Positions 1-9,790 of a DNA stretch of 64,000 bases are shown here, one piece after another (the first letter of the stretch is position 1; every line of letters begins with the position of its first letter). The stretch covers positions 7,609,900 to 7,673,899 of the forward strand of contig CM049322.1 in assembly GCA_026874595.1 (NCBI GenBank). Direction: 5' to 3'. Source of the stretch: Sipunculus nudus. Its lineage: Eukaryota; Annelida; Sipuncula; Golfingiida; Sipunculidae. Under the pieces are notes generated by a model. It had not been told where the DNA came from, ran no database searches, and saw nothing but the letters and a program-made list of their open reading frames with translations. Both the position numbers and the translations under genes were made by a program.

Positions 1-3000
1 GGGTCGATGTGTTCAGATCGTCGACTCCTGGGTCGCCTTCGCCTGATCGCGGAGGGGTCTGTTCATCACGGGTGATGTCACCCTGCACATCTTCCATTTC
101 TTCCGTCTCGGATGGACCCGAATGTTGCTCGTATGCCGCCACATCCTGCTCTTCCATATCCGCTTCAGCCTCTGTGTTACAGGCGGAGGCGGGGTTTGGT
201 TGGCCTGCCCCGTCATCGGGCTGCTCCTGAGCAGGTCTTGTGGCGACGTCCTCTTCTGTCGTTTCCTCACGGGTGATGTCACCTTGCACATCTTCCATTT
301 CTTCCGCACCGGACTGACCCGAATGTTGCTCGGATGCCGCCACATCCTGCTCTTCCATTTTCTCGTCAGCTCCTGTGTTACAGGCTGAGGCGACGTCCTC
401 TTCTCTCGTTTCGTCCACCCGGTCCGACTGCTGCGTATCAACTGGCGTGTCCGCCCGCGGCGTGCTGTGGACGGGGGCAACAGGGTCCGTTTGCTCTCGG
501 ACAGGTGCGTCCACTCGGTTCTCAGTTATACTGTACAATCTGCTTTCGTATCCGTTTACTTTCAGCGTGTACGCGAGATTTGTTATATGCTTAATAGCCT
601 CTGCAAGAATGTCAAATCCCAAAAGCACAGATGTGCCCGTTGGTGTGACCTTCCCGCGCATGTCCCGACTGTGCGAATCGAAGACGTAATATTTGCTACC
701 TTTTTGCATGACAGCGATTGCGCAGTCTTGGAGTATCAGGATCGATGATAAGTACCCCTTGTCGTCACACAGAGCCATCCGTAACGTTCTGTAAGTGTTA
801 CGGAAATCATTTCTGTTAATTAGGTCGCTCCGGTACATGTACGATACCACAGAGAAAGAACGCGAGAAGCAGTCAATCGTTTCCGGCAACTCGTCCAAAC
901 AAACGTATCCCGCGTCTTCCACAGGGTACCCTTTAATGCTGTAGTAAAGCTGGTCGCCGGCGTCTAAAATGTCGTCTAATGTGGAGGTTGTCCAAGTCTC
1001 CGGGTCCTCAATGCTGCACCGGATCAAAGCCACTGCGCAGTTGGGAACACACTGTTTTCCGACTGAGAACGAAAGAAAATGTTGGTGGTCCCCCTGGTGA
1101 AATGACCCCGTCACGCACTTCGTGATGACCGGGTGTCCAGGTGGTATATCACACGCGTCTGTGTTTGATGCATCTTTTCCCGTTGTATCTTTCTGTGACG
1201 CGTGCCGGGGAGGTCCGCCTGAACTCGATCGTGTTTCGTCCGGGCGGTCGCTGCGAGGCATATCTCTCTGTTTGTCAGATCCTCTGCCTTCGTTGGCGGT
1301 CTCCGTATCACATGGGCGGTCACCGCGTGACGCGACAGTCTTTCCTTGTGTATTGACAGGGACACGCCGTGCGTCGTTCACGCCTCCCTCGTCTTCCACC
1401 GTGCCGTCCGACTCATCCATGGTAGTTACACTAATAGGCACGTTTCCCTCACATTCGCTACTCTCGTCCATATGCTGTTCCAACGTGTCATCAGACGCAT
1501 CGCTGTCGTCCATGCTCTGCTCGAACGTGGCAGGCATATTCTGTATTCTTTCTGTAAGTGAAACAGAACTCGCGTCATCTTGTTCCTGTCCGTCCTGTGT
1601 TTCTTCTGTTTGCATAAACGGTGCACCTGTGACCGTGTGTGAATCTCTCACCCGCGGTGCTAGGAGGGAAGCGTGGTCCGCGCTGGGGTTTGGGGTCTGC
1701 GGACGACAAAGAGTCATATCTACACTATACATACCGCCTTTGTCCAGTTGGAAGTACTCCCGAGTTTTTATGTCTTCGAACGTATCACACAACATAACAC
1801 GTGTCGGATAGTCTCCAGACATGGAAGGGGCGCTATCGTCACCTTCCATTTCTCCACACTCTTCCGCGCTGGTTTCCCTCTGCTCACAGGCTGTTGTGTC
1901 CATCTGGTCCGACTCGCCCCTCGCGCCGCTCGTATTTTCTTCATGTGTTGTTTGTTCTGCGTTTTTTGCATGTCCGGCGGTGTCTTCCGCGGTCGGTCGT
2001 TCGCCTGCCTTTTCCGAGCCCGAGGGCGTCGTAACTGTGTCATCAGCGGGCCGGGATGATAACTGACATGGCCGATCGTTCTGCGCACTAGATGCTCTGC
2101 GCCGTTGTCCTTGCCGCTTTTTGCGTATGCACTTTGGCTCGTCTTCCGACCCAGGAGGTTTCGAGTACGGGTGGTCAACGTGCGCAACGCGTAGCTGGCG
2201 CCTTGGTCTCCGCTTGGGAAAGTCAGGAACTGGTGTGGGGTGTATGACACGAGGTTGTAGTATTTTGGTACTGAGCCGTACCGAGTTGCGTTTAAGACGT
2301 CGCGCTGTCTTCCTCAGAGCTTCCTTTTGCTTGTCGGCGGTAGAATGCTGGTTTGATGGTTTCAAAACACTCTTGTGGCCCTTTCGCCCACGCGTTTCTC
2401 TTTTGCACGCACCCGTGTCTGGAGAGCCGTCTGCGATACGGCGAGCCGCCTCCGCACCACCTGTATGGGCAACAGGCGTGGCTGTTTCTCCTACCGTCCT
2501 TAAATGTTGATTTGCATCTTGTTCCGGTGCCTCATTCTCCCCCACATGTTGCGGATGTTCAGAAGGAATATCTTTGTCAGCAGTATCCCCTGGGACGGCA
2601 GAGACAGAAGGCGCGACGTGTTCAGCCCCTGCGTTTTCCCCCAGATCAGTGACAGAGGGCGCAGTGGGTACCTTATCGGGACAGATGTCTGAAGCGCTAA
2701 ATATGTCACATTGGTTCATTGCCATCTGCAGGATGTCCTCTTGGCCCTGCCGCATGGGCGTTCCCTGTGCTGTATCGCTGTGAAATGGAGGGTCTTGGGT
2801 AACAGTTGTATCCGTGCTGTGTGCCTTCCCTTCTTGTATACTTTCTTGTTCGTCGGTTTCATGTTGTTCAATGTGATGTGATGTGCCCCCGCCATCGGCA
2901 GTTGCGGGGCAGGGAACATACCCATTTACTGTGTCACCTGTAACCTTTTTCTCTTCATGCCGCTCGTCATGCTCTAGGGCGGCGATGATGGTGGCGACGG

Positions 3001-4888
3001 CACTTTCGGTTTCGTCCGTATCAGATTTACTCAGTTGTCCCTCTTCACCTCTGGCTTCTTGGCCGATGCTCGAACCTGTTACAAGCCGTTGCTGTGTGTT
3101 GACCCCGGTTGATGAAGACACGTTGGACGTGTCTGAGGGGGTCTTTCTCACAGGGTCATCCTGCTGTTTGCGGTCGTCCTCCCCGTCAAATGAAGGAAGA
3201 CTGAACGTGGTATCCTCTGTGAAAGGATGTTGATAGTGTACAGACCCGGACGCGCCCTGGTCAGCAGGTTGTGTCTGAACGCCTTGGTCATTTGATTGTC
3301 CGTCGCCAAACAGTTCAGATAAAAAATCATTCAGATCGATACCACCTTCCGCACAGTACACGTTTTGATGTCCTATGTGATCAGCCGTTTCTGTGGGCAG
3401 TGTCAATTCCCGTGTGTCGTCGGCTGTGTCACCTGGCACACGATTGGGCTGCCCCGTTCCGCCCTGTTGGTAGACACCATCCGCTACCTGTTGTACCCCC
3501 GCTTCCGACTGCCGCAGTTCGATTTCTGCAGCAGCAATTGCGGCTTCTAGTTTGGCCCGTTCTGCTGTAGCTTGTGCGGCTTCTCGAATGGCGCGTTCTG
3601 TTTCAGCTTCTGCGGCTTGTAGTCTGGCGAGTTCTGTTGCGGCCAGTGACATTTCACCTGTCATCATATCGAAATCGGTTTCGTCTTGGTTTGATGACGA
3701 GGCTGGAATCTGAGCACCCAGCATTGTAAGCTGACCCAGCAATTGTTGGGCGGCATTATCGTCGTCTACGTTCCTATCGGTTTCGTCATTAATCTGTGAC
3801 ATGGCTGGTGGCGATACAGCACGGATACTTTTAATCGGTGACCAGGCTGGTTGTAGTTCAGCATGCATATTTTTTACTTCATTGAATAATACCTGGGGGT
3901 CGGGTTCGGGGCCTTTTTGGACAGCCTCCTGGGTCGTTGCGTCTCGTGTCTCAGGTGCGGGTTCACTATGGGTTTGCGTTTCTGACGTAGTCGTGGTGTC
4001 CATTTGGGGTGCCTGTGCGGGTGTTTTGGGCTTAGTACACTTCTTTCTTTTCGATTTACTGCCTGAGACCGGTTGGTCGTCTGTCACACTGCCCGACTGT
4101 GGACGGCTTGGAGCGTTTGTTCTACTTGCTGTTGATGTCATCCGCCGTTTTCGTATTTCTGTTTTATCCGCTGTTTCCTCCGTACTCATCGCCTCTCCGC
4201 TTTCACCACCCGCCGTCACATGTTCATCCGTACACATTTGATCTGCGCTCCCACCAGCGGCATTTGCACTGATTGAAGGCAGGTGCCGCCGGTGCTGTTC
4301 TTCCCGCAACGGCCCTGTTATCGGTCTTTCGTCCAATCCGCCGCTACGCTCTTGTCTGGTGCTGGCACTTGTCTGCATGCGGTGCATGATCCTCGCCCAT
4401 TCTTTGTCAAGATCCTCGAGTAAAGAGGATGCCTCATCCGCGTACATATCTATGGCACGAGGAGGAGAACAGGACTGTGGTTGTACTTTTGCTTGTTCAG
4501 ATGTCGGTATTAAAACGTCGTACCCTCCTTCGGTGTGTACGAGAGTTATTGAAGGTTTCCTGCTACGTGCTAATGATGTCAGAAGGCGGATGTCACCTGT
4601 CGTCCGCAGGACATTTACATGGCAATCGTACTTATGTGATATCGCCCGCACCGCGTCGTTTCCGGGTTCAACCCCTTCCTGCAGCTCGTTGTTACCTGTG
4701 TGATCCCTTACTACCTGACGCAACCTCCCATGCTGGCCTTCGTGCATCCCGTTCATTAGTATGGCCACAGCCCGGAAAAAACTGTTTCCGTCTCTGATGA
4801 CGTTCTTGCGCGTCCATCCCGTTTTTTGCAACTGCTCGTCCCATTCCGTCCTGCTCATCGGTGTCGGGTCGGCTGTTTGCCGTGTCAT
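1..4888 (-). CDS. Large tegument-like protein, OTU-like N-terminus plus C76 deubiquitinase domain (C-terminus cut by window edge)
   Basis: The minus strand is open from an ATG at 4886-4888 to the window edge, at least 1629 codons without a stop. Residues about 25-128 resemble an OTU cysteine-protease core: DGNSFFRA at 33-40 stands where OTU enzymes have D-G-N-C-x-F, so Ser36 replaces the nucleophile. GGYDVL at 121-126 replaces the usual H-Y ending, so this copy looks inactive. A basic, NLS-like patch lies near residue 277 and an Ala/Glu-rich probable coiled coil at about 410-457. A long acidic, Gln/Thr-rich, low-complexity stretch follows. Residues about 1250-1450 match the herpesvirus tegument ubiquitin-specific protease (family C76): Cys1280 in GKQCVPNCAVALI, and Asp1404 and His1406 in YVFDSHSRDMRGK. 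Known herpesvirus large tegument proteins carry this domain at the N-terminus, so the internal position is unusual. The tegument role is inferred. The divergent neighbour starts 54 bp away. Confidence 0.8.
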   Translation of the reverse strand, partial: MTRQTADPTPMSRTEWDEQLQKTGWTRKNVIRDGNSFFRAVAILMNGMHEGQHGRLRQVVRDHTGNNELQEGVEPGNDAVRAISHKYDCHVNVLRTTGDIRLLTSLARSRKPSITLVHTEGGYDVLIPTSEQAKVQPQSCSPPRAIDMYADEASSLLEDLDKEWARIMHRMQTSASTRQERSGGLDERPITGPLREEQHRRHLPSISANAAGGSADQMCTDEHVTAGGESGEAMSTEETADKTEIRKRRMTSTASRTNAPSRPQSGSVTDDQPVSGSKSKRKKCTKPKTPAQAPQMDTTTTSETQTHSEPAPETRDATTQEAVQKGPEPDPQVLFNEVKNMHAELQPAWSPIKSIRAVSPPAMSQINDETDRNVDDDNAAQQLLGQLTMLGAQIPASSSNQDETDFDMMTGEMSLAATELARLQAAEAETERAIREAAQATAERAKLEAAIAAAEIELRQSEAGVQQVADGVYQQGGTGQPNRVPGDTADDTRELTLPTETADHIGHQNVYCAEGGIDLNDFLSELFGDGQSNDQGVQTQPADQGASGSVHYQHPFTEDTTFSLPSFDGEDDRKQQDDPVRKTPSDTSNVSSSTGVNTQQRLVTGSSIGQEARGEEGQLSKSDTDETESAVATIIAALEHDERHEEKKVTGDTVNGYVPCPATADGGGTSHHIEQHETDEQESIQEGKAHSTDTTVTQDPPFHSDTAQGTPMRQGQEDILQMAMNQCDIFSASDICPDKVPTAPSVTDLGENAGAEHVAPSVSAVPGDTADKDIPSEHPQHVGENEAPEQDANQHLRTVGETATPVAHTGGAEAARRIADGSPDTGACKRETRGRKGHKSVLKPSNQHSTADKQKEALRKTARRLKRNSVRLSTKILQPRVIHPTPVPDFPKRRPRRQLRVAHVDHPYSKPPGSEDEPKCIRKKRQGQRRRASSAQNDRPCQLSSRPADDTVTTPSGSEKAGERPTAEDTAGHAKNAEQTTHEENTSGARGESDQMDTTACEQRETSAEECGEMEGDDSAPSMSGDYPTRVMLCDTFEDIKTREYFQLDKGGMYSVDMTLCRPQTPNPSADHASLLAPRVRDSHTVTGAPFMQTEETQDGQEQDDASSVSLTERIQNMPATFEQSMDDSDASDDTLEQHMDESSECEGNVPISVTTMDESDGTVEDEGGVNDARRVPVNTQGKTVASRGDRPCDTETANEGRGSDKQRDMPRSDRPDETRSSSGGPPRHASQKDTTGKDASNTDACDIPPGHPVITKCVTGSFHQGDHQHFLSFSVGKQCVPNCAVALIRCSIEDPETWTTSTLDDILDAGDQLYYSIKGYPVEDAGYVCLDELPETIDCFSRSFSVVSYMYRSDLINRNDFRNTYRTLRMALCDDKGYLSSILILQDCAIAVMQKGSKYYVFDSHSRDMRGKVTPTGTSVLLGFDILAEAIKHITNLAYTLKVNGYESRLYSITENRVDAPVREQTDPVAPVHSTPRADTPVDTQQSDRVDETREEDVASACNTGADEKMEEQDVAASEQHSGQSGAEEMEDVQGDITREETTEEDVATRPAQEQPDDGAGQPNPASACNTEAEADMEEQDVAAYEQHSGPSETEEMEDVQGDITRDEQTPPRSGEGDPGVDDLNTST
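60..391 (-). repeat. Tandem repeat of about 201 bp inside the tegument-like gene
   Basis: Two copies, offset by about 201 bp (67 codons), are seen in the tegument-like frame. Each encodes an acidic block with the shared elements ACNT, MEEQDVAA, EQHSG and MEDVQGDITR. The copies differ by scattered substitutions but keep frame, so this is a coding tandem duplication in a disordered acidic region. It may continue past the window edge. Confidence 0.7.
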
Positions 4889-4942
4889 TTTTATTATTGG
4901 AACTGTCTGACCTCTACAATGTCTGTTTTGCACTGACGTTTG

Positions 4943-6484
4943 ATGACGCCCTTTTCCCGTCACAGCAAGGGACGACGTGAGGGACAAAGTTCACCATTGC
5001 GGATCCCAAATAAGTTGCCCTCCGTGACCCATCAACACGTGATGGAACAGGCTTTCAAGTTCGATCAAATGAGCAGGGACCGCTTCATGCGGACACAGAA
5101 TCGCCGGCTGGAGACAAGCCTGCCGGAACACATCCGCCGCAAAGCCATAGCCGTGTTGCCGAGGGTTCCAGAGACTTACCTCCATGGGGTGTTCGTAGGC
5201 GACCATGACGTCAGAAAGTACAAAGGGGAGTACACGGACATAGTGAGGTTAAAGACGCAACCCGTCCGGGAAAGTTTGGGCAGGGCGGGGGCAGAATTGC
5301 CCATAAATGTCGACCTCAGCCACCTGGCGACCACAGGGCCTGGCCCCGTCGACGTTTCCGATTCTTCAGCACCGACTGTGGCCCACCCGAAACATTTCGT
5401 CCCTGGGCTGTTAATGTTCACACGTCGGCGTCTGCACCTGCTGGACGCGGACGCAAAGATGAAGGACAGACTACGTGTGCAGCAATCGGGTCTCACGTAC
5501 GCCGAGAGATTATGCGAAGTGATACAGGATGCTAGCGACGCCCTCATTTCACGCGTGGAAGGACCGGACACGGACGGCTATTTACATCAGGTGCAGGGGA
5601 AATCGTCCTACGGCCGACAGGTTCCAATGAAGTCTCTGCTGGCAGCACTTCACAGTCGGAGACTCAAAGACGAAACATCTGTCTTTGTCAACACCATCAC
5701 TGATTGCATGGCTGATGTCACCGTGGACGCTATGCAGGACGCCAAAAAACTCGGCAAGCAGTGGGACCCAGTGGGACTCTTCACAGAAAACTTCATTCCG
5801 TCAGGAGTGTACATAGGCTGTCACAACACGAGCGGTGGTTCACTGCTGGACGCACCTGTCAACCAGTGCAATTTGCCACACGCTGTCCGTCTGTGCGTGT
5901 CAGGGCGGCCTCGGGACGCCGCCGATAAGGTGCATGCGCATTGTAACACGTTCATCCCTCCTTCCGATGAAAAGCTACAGTTGTGGTGTCCCGTCGAAAA
6001 TTACATCGATATGGACCTATGTTACCACACTGAGGACGACGAATATTACGACGAATATAAAGTCATGTACGACCGCTCTGGTGCATTCGATGGAACGCCA
6101 ACGCGGATAAATGATTTCCAACTGTTTTTTGTCGTGGCCATGTTGGAACAAGATAAGATTGGGCTGTATATCGTTAAGTCAACCAAAACAGCCAGACACG
6201 TGTCACGGCACGTCCACCGCTACGTCGGGACAGGTATGGGTCGTGTGAGGCGCACATTCTGTGCCACTTTGGAAATGGCCAAGTGTCGATCGGTTTCAGT
6301 ACAGGACGCGAAGAAAAACCTGTTTTCTGTTCTAACAAGAACAGCGGCGTGGGCAGCGTCTTTCCGTTTGGGGCGCGTGCGACAGTTTGCTTCTAATGTA
6401 CCGTGTGTGGAAGTGAGAGACGGCCGCGTGTATTTTCCCTATTTCTTGCTTGATCTTGATACAAAATACACGTATGCTTTTTGA
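4943..6484 (+). CDS. Unknown protein, 513 aa
   Basis: I do not recognise this protein. The frame opens with a TTG at 4940, but the first ATG is the next codon at 4943, which I take as the start. The N-terminal 30 residues are basic. There is no signal peptide, membrane segment or obvious low-complexity tract, so a folded soluble protein is likely. An acidic Tyr-rich patch (DDEYYDEY) lies near residue 370. The end is aromatic (FPYFLLDLDTKYTYAF). A polyadenylation signal follows 57 bp after the stop. It is divergent from the large tegument-like gene with only 54 bp between starts, which implies a shared short promoter region. A structural or tegument role is possible but is only a guess from position. 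Confidence 0.75.
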   Translation: MTPFSRHSKGRREGQSSPLRIPNKLPSVTHQHVMEQAFKFDQMSRDRFMRTQNRRLETSLPEHIRRKAIAVLPRVPETYLHGVFVGDHDVRKYKGEYTDIVRLKTQPVRESLGRAGAELPINVDLSHLATTGPGPVDVSDSSAPTVAHPKHFVPGLLMFTRRRLHLLDADAKMKDRLRVQQSGLTYAERLCEVIQDASDALISRVEGPDTDGYLHQVQGKSSYGRQVPMKSLLAALHSRRLKDETSVFVNTITDCMADVTVDAMQDAKKLGKQWDPVGLFTENFIPSGVYIGCHNTSGGSLLDAPVNQCNLPHAVRLCVSGRPRDAADKVHAHCNTFIPPSDEKLQLWCPVENYIDMDLCYHTEDDEYYDEYKVMYDRSGAFDGTPTRINDFQLFFVVAMLEQDKIGLYIVKSTKTARHVSRHVHRYVGTGMGRVRRTFCATLEMAKCRSVSVQDAKKNLFSVLTRTAAWAASFRLGRVRQFASNVPCVEVRDGRVYFPYFLLDLDTKYTYAF

Positions 6485-6540
6485 TGATATGGAACGTGTG
6501 TGTTAAACAACAAGGCATTGTATAGGAAATTGTTGTTCCC

Positions 6541-6546
6541 AATAAA
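6541..6546 (+). terminator. Polyadenylation signal AATAAA
   Basis: AATAAA lies 57 bp after the stop of the 4943-6484 gene, before the tRNA-bearing gene-free segment. Confidence 0.6.
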
Positions 6547-7213
6547 AACCACATATTGTGCTTTGACAAATGAATCATCTATGTTTTTCTTCATATATCT
6601 GTTATATGTGTTGTTGTACGCTGTATGTTTTTAAATACAATTTATTTCACTACCATCTCTCACCAACGTCCAAATGCCCCCATTTATTATTTTGTGTACA
6701 TGGTGTGTGTGTGTGCGCGCATTCAGGTTATGTGTCATATAAACCCCGCACATTGCAGGTTAAATTTAATATCTATCACAAACAGACCAAAAAGAAACGA
6801 CATAAACGTACTATTGTGTCACATAAAGGGGGTAAAACCTTACCACAATCTACACAACGCAAACAATTATGCTTCATACGATCAATTATCAGGTAAACTG
6901 GTTCATTAAATACGTCATGTGTAGTGACTGTTATATTAGTGTTGGTAATATACGATAGGGGGCGCTGCCTCATACAGCACTGGTCAACACAACAAAATAG
7001 CCCTTTGCCGGACAACGGTCTACATGACATTTACGAAATACCTGCTACAATTTTAGGAAAAATATGCCTCCAACGTTCCACGAGTAACATTTACGATATC
7101 TTCACCAAAGATTTAAATGTGTCCACAACCCTACTATATAAACAGGCCGGCTCTATAATACTATCAGTTGAGAGCGCTGTATGGGCGCTTTTGGGTCCCA
7201 GACGGCTCCCCTG

Positions 7214-7385
7214 TGTCTGTGACGTCACACTTTCCATCAGCCAATCAAATCAAGGAACAGTACCTATTCATGATAACATAAGAAACTTACGTACACAAAG
7301 CATGTAGTCCCTGTGGCGCAACGGTTAGCGCGTCCGGCTGTTAATCGGAAGGTTGGTGGTTCGAGCCCACCCAGGGACGTTATAC
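7214..7385 (+). repeat. 172-bp tRNA-bearing unit, copy 1
   Basis: The unit runs from GTCTGTGACGTCA to GTTATAC and has a near-identical partner at 11422-11592. It contains a leader of about 93 bp followed by a tRNA-Asn-type gene. The shared leader sequence (CATCAGCCAATCAAATCAAG and beyond) shows that more than the tRNA itself was duplicated. Confidence 0.85.
7307..7379 (+). tRNA. tRNA-Asn (anticodon GTT)
   Basis: The 73-nt sequence folds as a complete cloverleaf. The acceptor pairs GTCCCTG with CAGGGAC, the D stem GCGC with GCGC, the anticodon stem TCCGG with TCGGA, and the T arm GGTGG with CCACC around TTCGAGC. The anticodon GTT is at 7340-7342. It has no intron and no encoded CCA, and its A and B boxes are typical of eukaryotic pol III tRNA genes. 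No T-run follows directly; the first TTTT is about 17 bp downstream. It resembles animal tRNA-Asn with one base missing from the D loop. Confidence 0.85.
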
Positions 7386-7568
7386 CTCTATGGGCGCTTT
7401 TGGCTCCCAGACGGCTCCCCTGTGGGGGAGGGGGGGACTTGAGGGGGGGAGGGGGCGGCCCCTCCCTCTGCCTTATGTCAAGAAGTAGTAGAGTTGTGGC
7501 CTGTGGCCACCAGGGGTCGGTTGTGTGGTTCAAGTCAGAAGTAGACCAGTTGTAGGTTTGGGGATCGC

Positions 7569-7860
7569 CGGCGGGGGGGGGGGGGGGAAGAAGAGTCGGT
7601 AGGATGTGAAAGGTCGATTGGGGTCGCCGAGGTCGGATGTGAAAGGTCAGTATGCTTAACCATGGGGGGAACAGGGGAGTTCTGTGTGGGATCGGCCGGG
7701 GGGGGGGGGGGTACAGGGTAGTCATGGGTGGGATCGCCCGGGGGGGGGGGGGTGGTACAGGGTAGTCCTGGGTGGGATCGCTCAGGGGGGGTACAGGGGA
7801 GTCGTGGGTGGGATCGCCCAGGGGGGGGGGGGGACAGGGGAGTCCTGGTTGGGATCGGAG
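7569..7860 (+). repeat. G-run tandem repeats, left arm
   Basis: Several degenerate units of about 50-60 bp contain GGTGGGATCGCC, a run of 7-13 G, and TACAGGG(T/G)AGTC. A complementary C-rich set lies at about 9590-9790 in the right arm. The long G runs are prone to slippage and sequencing error. Confidence 0.7.
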
Positions 7861-8023
7861 ATGCATGAGAATGGTTAAAGAGTGTTCATCGGATATCATC
7901 GGTACTGGAAAAGCCACAGGTGTGCAACGCATGTCAAAGCACTATGGGATCGTTCAGATCCCCACAGAGGGTCTCTGCTTGGACCGAGGCCCCTATAGAA
8001 ATTTCTCCACAAGGGTCGTGGTG

Positions 8024-8640
8024 GGGGCTTCGCCCCCGGGGATAATACTTTATGGGGGATCGATCCCTACAAAGAATATACCCCGGGGGCGAAGCCCCCA
8101 TCAGGAATTACATGGAAGGCCCGTGATGGGGGCCTCGCCCCCATGGGATAATACTTTATGGGGGATCGATCCCTACAAAGAATATACCCCGGGGGCGAAG
8201 CCCCCATAAGGAATTACATGGAAGGCCCGTGGTGGGGGCCTCGCCCCCGGGAATAATATTTTATGTGGGATCGATCCCTACAAAGAATATACACTGGGGG
8301 CGAGGCCCCCATAAGGAATTACATGGAAGGCCCGTGGTGGGGGCCTCGCCCCCAGGGGATAATACTTTATGTGGGATCGATCCCTACAAAGAATATACAC
8401 AGGGGGCGAGGCCCCCATAAGGAATTACATGGAAGGCCCGTGGTGGGGGCCTCGCCCCCGGGAATAATATTTTATGGGGGATCGATCCCTAAAAAGAATA
8501 TACACTGGGGGCGAGGCCCCCATAAGGAACTATATGGAAGACCCGTGGTGGGGGCCTCGCCCCCAGGGGATAATACTTTATACTGGATCGATCCCTACAA
8601 AGAATATACCCCGGGGGCGAGGCCCCCATAAGGATTTACA
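8024..8640 (+). repeat. Tandem array of six 105-106-bp units, left arm
   Basis: The ATCGAT core recurs at about 8058, 8164, 8269, 8375, 8480 and 8585, a period of 105-106 bp. Each unit holds a GGGGGCGAGGCCCCCA block, AAGGAATTACATGGAAGG, the opposing TGGGGGCCTCGCCCCC block and a TAATACTTTAT stretch. Each unit is therefore itself an inverted repeat able to form a hairpin. Confidence 0.9.
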
Positions 8641-8688
8641 TGGAGGGCCCGTGTTGGGGGCCTCGCCCCCTGGGAATATTCATTTTAC

Positions 8689-8755
8689 GGATCGAGGCGC
8701 CGAAGGCGCCCCCCATACATACATCTGTGTATTGGCGCCTTCGGCGCCCCGATCC
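8689..8755. repeat. Central hairpin of the foldback
   Basis: GGATCGAGGCGCCGAAGGCG at 8689 onward is complementary to the arm ending CGATCC at 8755, with a short AT-rich loop of about 23 bp (8711-8733). It is the symmetry centre of the two tandem arrays. Confidence 0.85.
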
Positions 8756-8759
8756 CCAT

Positions 8760-9430
8760 ACTGTATTCTCCCGGGGGCGAGGCCCCCACCGCGATCCTTC
8801 CATATATTTCCTTATGGGGGCCTCGCCCCCTGTGTGTATTCTTTTTATGGATCGATCCCCCATAAAGTATTATCCCCTGGGGGCGAGGCCCCCACAACGG
8901 GCCTTCCATGTAATTCCTTATGGGGGCCTCGCCCCCTGTGTATATTCTTTGTAGGGATCGATCCCACATAAAGTATTATCCCCTGGGGGCGAGGCCCCCA
9001 CCACGGGTCTTCCATATAGTTCCTTATGGGGGCCTCGCCCCCAGTGTATATTCTTTTTAGGGATCGATCCCCCATAAAATATTATTCCCGGGGGCGAGGC
9101 CCCCACCACGGGCCTTCCATGTAATTCCTTATGGGGGCCTCGCCCCCTGTGTATATTCTTTGTAGGGATCGATCCAACATAAAGTATTATCCCCTGGGGG
9201 CGAGGCCCCCACCACGGGCCTTCCATGTAATTCCTTATGGGGGCCTCGCCCCCAGTGTATATTCTTTGTAGGGATCGATCCCACATAAAATATTATTCCC
9301 GGGGGCGAGGCCCCCACCACGATCCTTCCATGTAATTCCTTATGGGGGCCTCGCCCCCTGTGTGTATTCTTTTTAGGGATCGATCCCCCATAAAGTATTA
9401 TCCCCTGGGGGCGAGGCCCCCACCACGACC
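8760..9430 (-). repeat. Tandem array of six 105-106-bp units, right arm (inverted)
   Basis: The ATCGAT core recurs at about 8849, 8956, 9062, 9168, 9273 and 9379. The units are the reverse complement of those in the left arm, with the same period and copy number. Differences between units, such as ATCCAAC for ATCCCAC, show some independent drift. Confidence 0.9.
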
Positions 9431-9589
9431 CCTGTGGAGAAACCTCTATAGGGGCCTCGGCCCCAGGGGAGACTCTGTGGTGATCGGAACGATCCCATTG
9501 TGCTTTGACATGCGTTGCACACCGTTGGCTTTCCCAGTACCGATGATACCCGACGATCACTCTTTAACCATTCACATCCGTATACGAAC

Positions 9590-9790
9590 CCGATCCCACT
9601 CACAACTCCCCTGTTCCCCCCCCCCCCCGGCGACCCCTGCTGACCTTTCACCTCCGACCCGATCCCACTCACAACTCCCCTGTTCTCCCCCCCCCGGCGA
9701 CCCCTGCTGACCTTTCACCTTCGACCCGATCCCATCCAGAACTCCCCTGTTCTCCCCCCCGGCGACCCCTGTTCACCTTTCACATCCGAC
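9590..9790 (-). repeat. C-run tandem repeats, right arm
   Basis: Three or four units of about 60 bp share CGACCCGATCCCA, ACTCCCCTGTTC, a C run, CGGCGACCCCTG and ACCTTTCAC. They are the inverted partner of the G-run repeats at 7569-7860. Confidence 0.7.

Larger units (their letters stand above)
7179..7424 (+). repeat. Short direct repeats flanking the tRNA-Asn unit
   Basis: A sequence of about 36 bp beginning TATGGGCGCTTTTGG and ending CTCCCCTGTG occurs at about 7179-7215 and again at about 7389-7424, on either side of the 172-bp tRNA unit. The right arm of the foldback has one copy only. This is the footprint expected if the unit entered the left arm with duplication of flanking sequence. 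Confidence 0.6.

Noticed and set aside
13-480. Minus-strand frame of 155 aa with an internal duplicated block
   Set aside because: It is an out-of-frame reading of the 201-bp coding tandem repeat of the tegument-like gene.
1122-1811. Plus-strand frame of 229 aa, and other plus-strand frames between 9 and 4800
   Set aside because: They lie wholly antisense to the large tegument-like frame and have the composition expected of a shadow.
8024-9430. A CRISPR-like look of regularly spaced repeats
   Set aside because: Repeat and spacer are both conserved across units, the unit is 105-106 bp, the array is inverted at 8722, and the window is eukaryotic viral. It is a tandem repeat.
7264-9710. Several open frames of 60-222 aa rich in Gly, Pro, Arg with repeated MGDRSL...GEAP or WGPRPQG blocks, on both strands
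   Set aside because: They are translations of the GC-rich tandem and inverted repeats, occur on both strands with the same pattern, and one runs across a tRNA gene.
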